From positions 1-54,782 of the forward strand of contig CAJQQM010000230.1 of assembly GCA_905480485.1 (NCBI GenBank): DNA of 54,782 bases. Reading direction: 5' to 3'. Each line of letters starts with the position of its first letter. Position 1 is the first letter of the stretch. The notes beneath the pieces are model-generated. The model had not been told where the DNA came from. It made no database searches and saw only the letters and a program-made list of their open reading frames with translations. The translations under genes were made by a program, and so were the position numbers. The stretch comes from an uncultured Aureispira sp. GTDB taxonomy: Bacteria; Bacteroidota; Bacteroidia; Chitinophagales; Saprospiraceae. Of this stretch, positions 53,983 to 54,782 are shown in pieces.

Positions 53983-54782
53983 TTAGGGCACCGTTTTGAT
54001 AATTTTAGTCGTGTGTACACGACCGCTTGTTTCGTTAAATACCCGTATCATGTAGCTGCCGATAGCAAATTGATGTAGGGATACCGGTATTTTATTGATG
54101 CCATTGCTGCTTGTATTTTTTTGTTGGTGCACAATGCGCCCTAATACATCCACCACTTCAAATCGGATCGATTCATTGCCTTCTGATTCGAATTGATAAA
54201 AGACCAAACCTTTACTGGGGTTTGGATAAAATACGTAATCTAAATTATCTTCGGATATAAGCAACAAAACAGTATTGCTATACTCTTTAGAGCCATCATT
54301 ATTGATAAGTTCTAGACGATAGTAGTTCTCGCCAGCAAATGGATATTCGTCATCAAAACTATATTGATTGGTTTGAGCACCACCAAGTGTAGCAATCGAT
54401 GCAATGTTTTCAAAGCTTTGACCATCTTTGCTGCGTTGCAAATTAAAATAATCGCATTGTTCCTCTGATTCTGTCGCCCAACGTAAGTAATTTATTTTAT
54501 TGTTACTAACGCCGTCAAAGTAAAGCCATTCAGTTTTAAGTAGAGGGTCAGGCGTCAGAATAATCGCTCCCGAACCACCAGAAAAACTTGTAATACCCGA
54601 CCATTCCCCGTAGTTGATGCCCGATATGTTGCCTATTGTACCTGTATGTTGAACACCATCATAGTCGGGGGCAGTATAATTGCTTCCCGTATTTTTGAAC
54701 CAGTAAAAGCCGAGTGGATTCGGGTATTTGTAGGTATAGCTACAGGAAGCATACGTGCTTATCCAGTTAGCGGCAGCTGTTT
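53983..54782 (-). CDS. T9SS-sorted secreted protein, C-terminal part only
   Basis: The minus-strand frame is open from the window edge (54782) to the stop at 53983, with no stop codon in 266 codons, so the start lies outside the window. The visible part includes a beta-rich region (NPLGFYWFKNTGSN, GEWSGITSFSGGSGA), a repeat-like block (LQRSKDGQSFENIASI) and a T9SS C-terminal domain starting VFYPNPSKGLVFYQF and ending TTKIIKTVP. It resembles other T9SS cargo with FN3-like repeats. The N-terminal function is unknown. Confidence 0.85.
   Translation of the reverse strand, partial: TAAANWISTYASCSYTYKYPNPLGFYWFKNTGSNYTAPDYDGVQHTGTIGNISGINYGEWSGITSFSGGSGAIILTPDPLLKTEWLYFDGVSNNKINYLRWATESEEQCDYFNLQRSKDGQSFENIASIATLGGAQTNQYSFDDEYPFAGENYYRLELINNDGSKEYSNTVLLLISEDNLDYVFYPNPSKGLVFYQFESEGNESIRFEVVDVLGRIVHQQKNTSSNGINKIPVSLHQFAIGSYMIRVFNETSGRVHTTKIIKTVP

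Noticed and set aside
1-54782. CRISPR arrays, tRNA or rRNA genes, insertion sequences, prophage
   Set aside because: None of the characteristic repeats, cloverleaf sequences, transposases or integrases could be seen in either strand.

Overview
The window (54.8 kb, AT-rich) comes from a Bacteroidota chromosome, most likely a marine Saprospiria/Aureispira-type bacterium. The phylum call rests on several signs. Four proteins end in type IX secretion system (T9SS) C-terminal sorting domains. There is a PorU/PorV-type pair, an Omp28-like lipoprotein and a DUF3127 protein. Repeated promoter -7 elements of the form TAnnTTTG sit upstream of genes, and Shine-Dalgarno sequences are rare. The genus is a guess. 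I see no rRNA, tRNA, CRISPR array, insertion sequence or prophage.

Layout. 1-8070: the 3' end of a secreted T9SS cargo gene, then dnaG with a WG-repeat gene on the minus strand, a probable small RNA, and a plus-strand run of unrecognised genes (a helical protein and two single-pass coiled-coil membrane proteins) ending in a GT-C glycosyltransferase. 8072-12507: a minus-strand FMO-type monooxygenase / BASS transporter / extended SDR operon, divergent from a classical SDR. 12562-20777: membrane and coiled-coil proteins, a nucleotidase, a flavin amine oxidase, an SRPBCC protein, a DUF998 protein, a zinc CDF transporter with native His6 at both ends, and an Omp28-like lipoprotein. 20807-27903: enoyl-CoA hydratase, then PorU2 and PorV2. 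28213-33926: a DUF2459 protein, an amidase, a small secreted protein, a large secreted T9SS cargo protein and DUF3127. 34074-39645: ferritin, an isolated contractile-injection baseplate-like protein, a potassium channel and YicC. 40077-49441: a plus-strand run including a FemAB-like protein, an acidic-repeat protein, an MDR reductase, a lipase, a nucleoid-associated protein, RadA, a propeller-like protein and an MBL hydrolase. 49457-54782: a DEDDh exonuclease, a TIGR03862-type flavoprotein, PriA and the 3' part of another T9SS cargo gene.

How the genes fit together. Three themes can be supported. Replication and repair genes are scattered through the window (dnaG, priA, radA, the NA37-family gene, a DnaQ-like exonuclease, and a DUF3127 gene with an SSB-like tail). 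T9SS is represented by both machinery (PorU2/PorV2) and cargo (three proteins besides PorU2). A possible lipid/ketone oxidation cluster lies at 8072-12507. The most unusual items are the isolated baseplate-like protein, the doubly His-tagged CDF transporter, the SSB-like tail on DUF3127, the zinc-ribbon potassium channel, the 48-bp acidic repeat array, and two candidate small RNAs at 3962-4063 and about 39796-39934. I found no complete new defence or secretion system.
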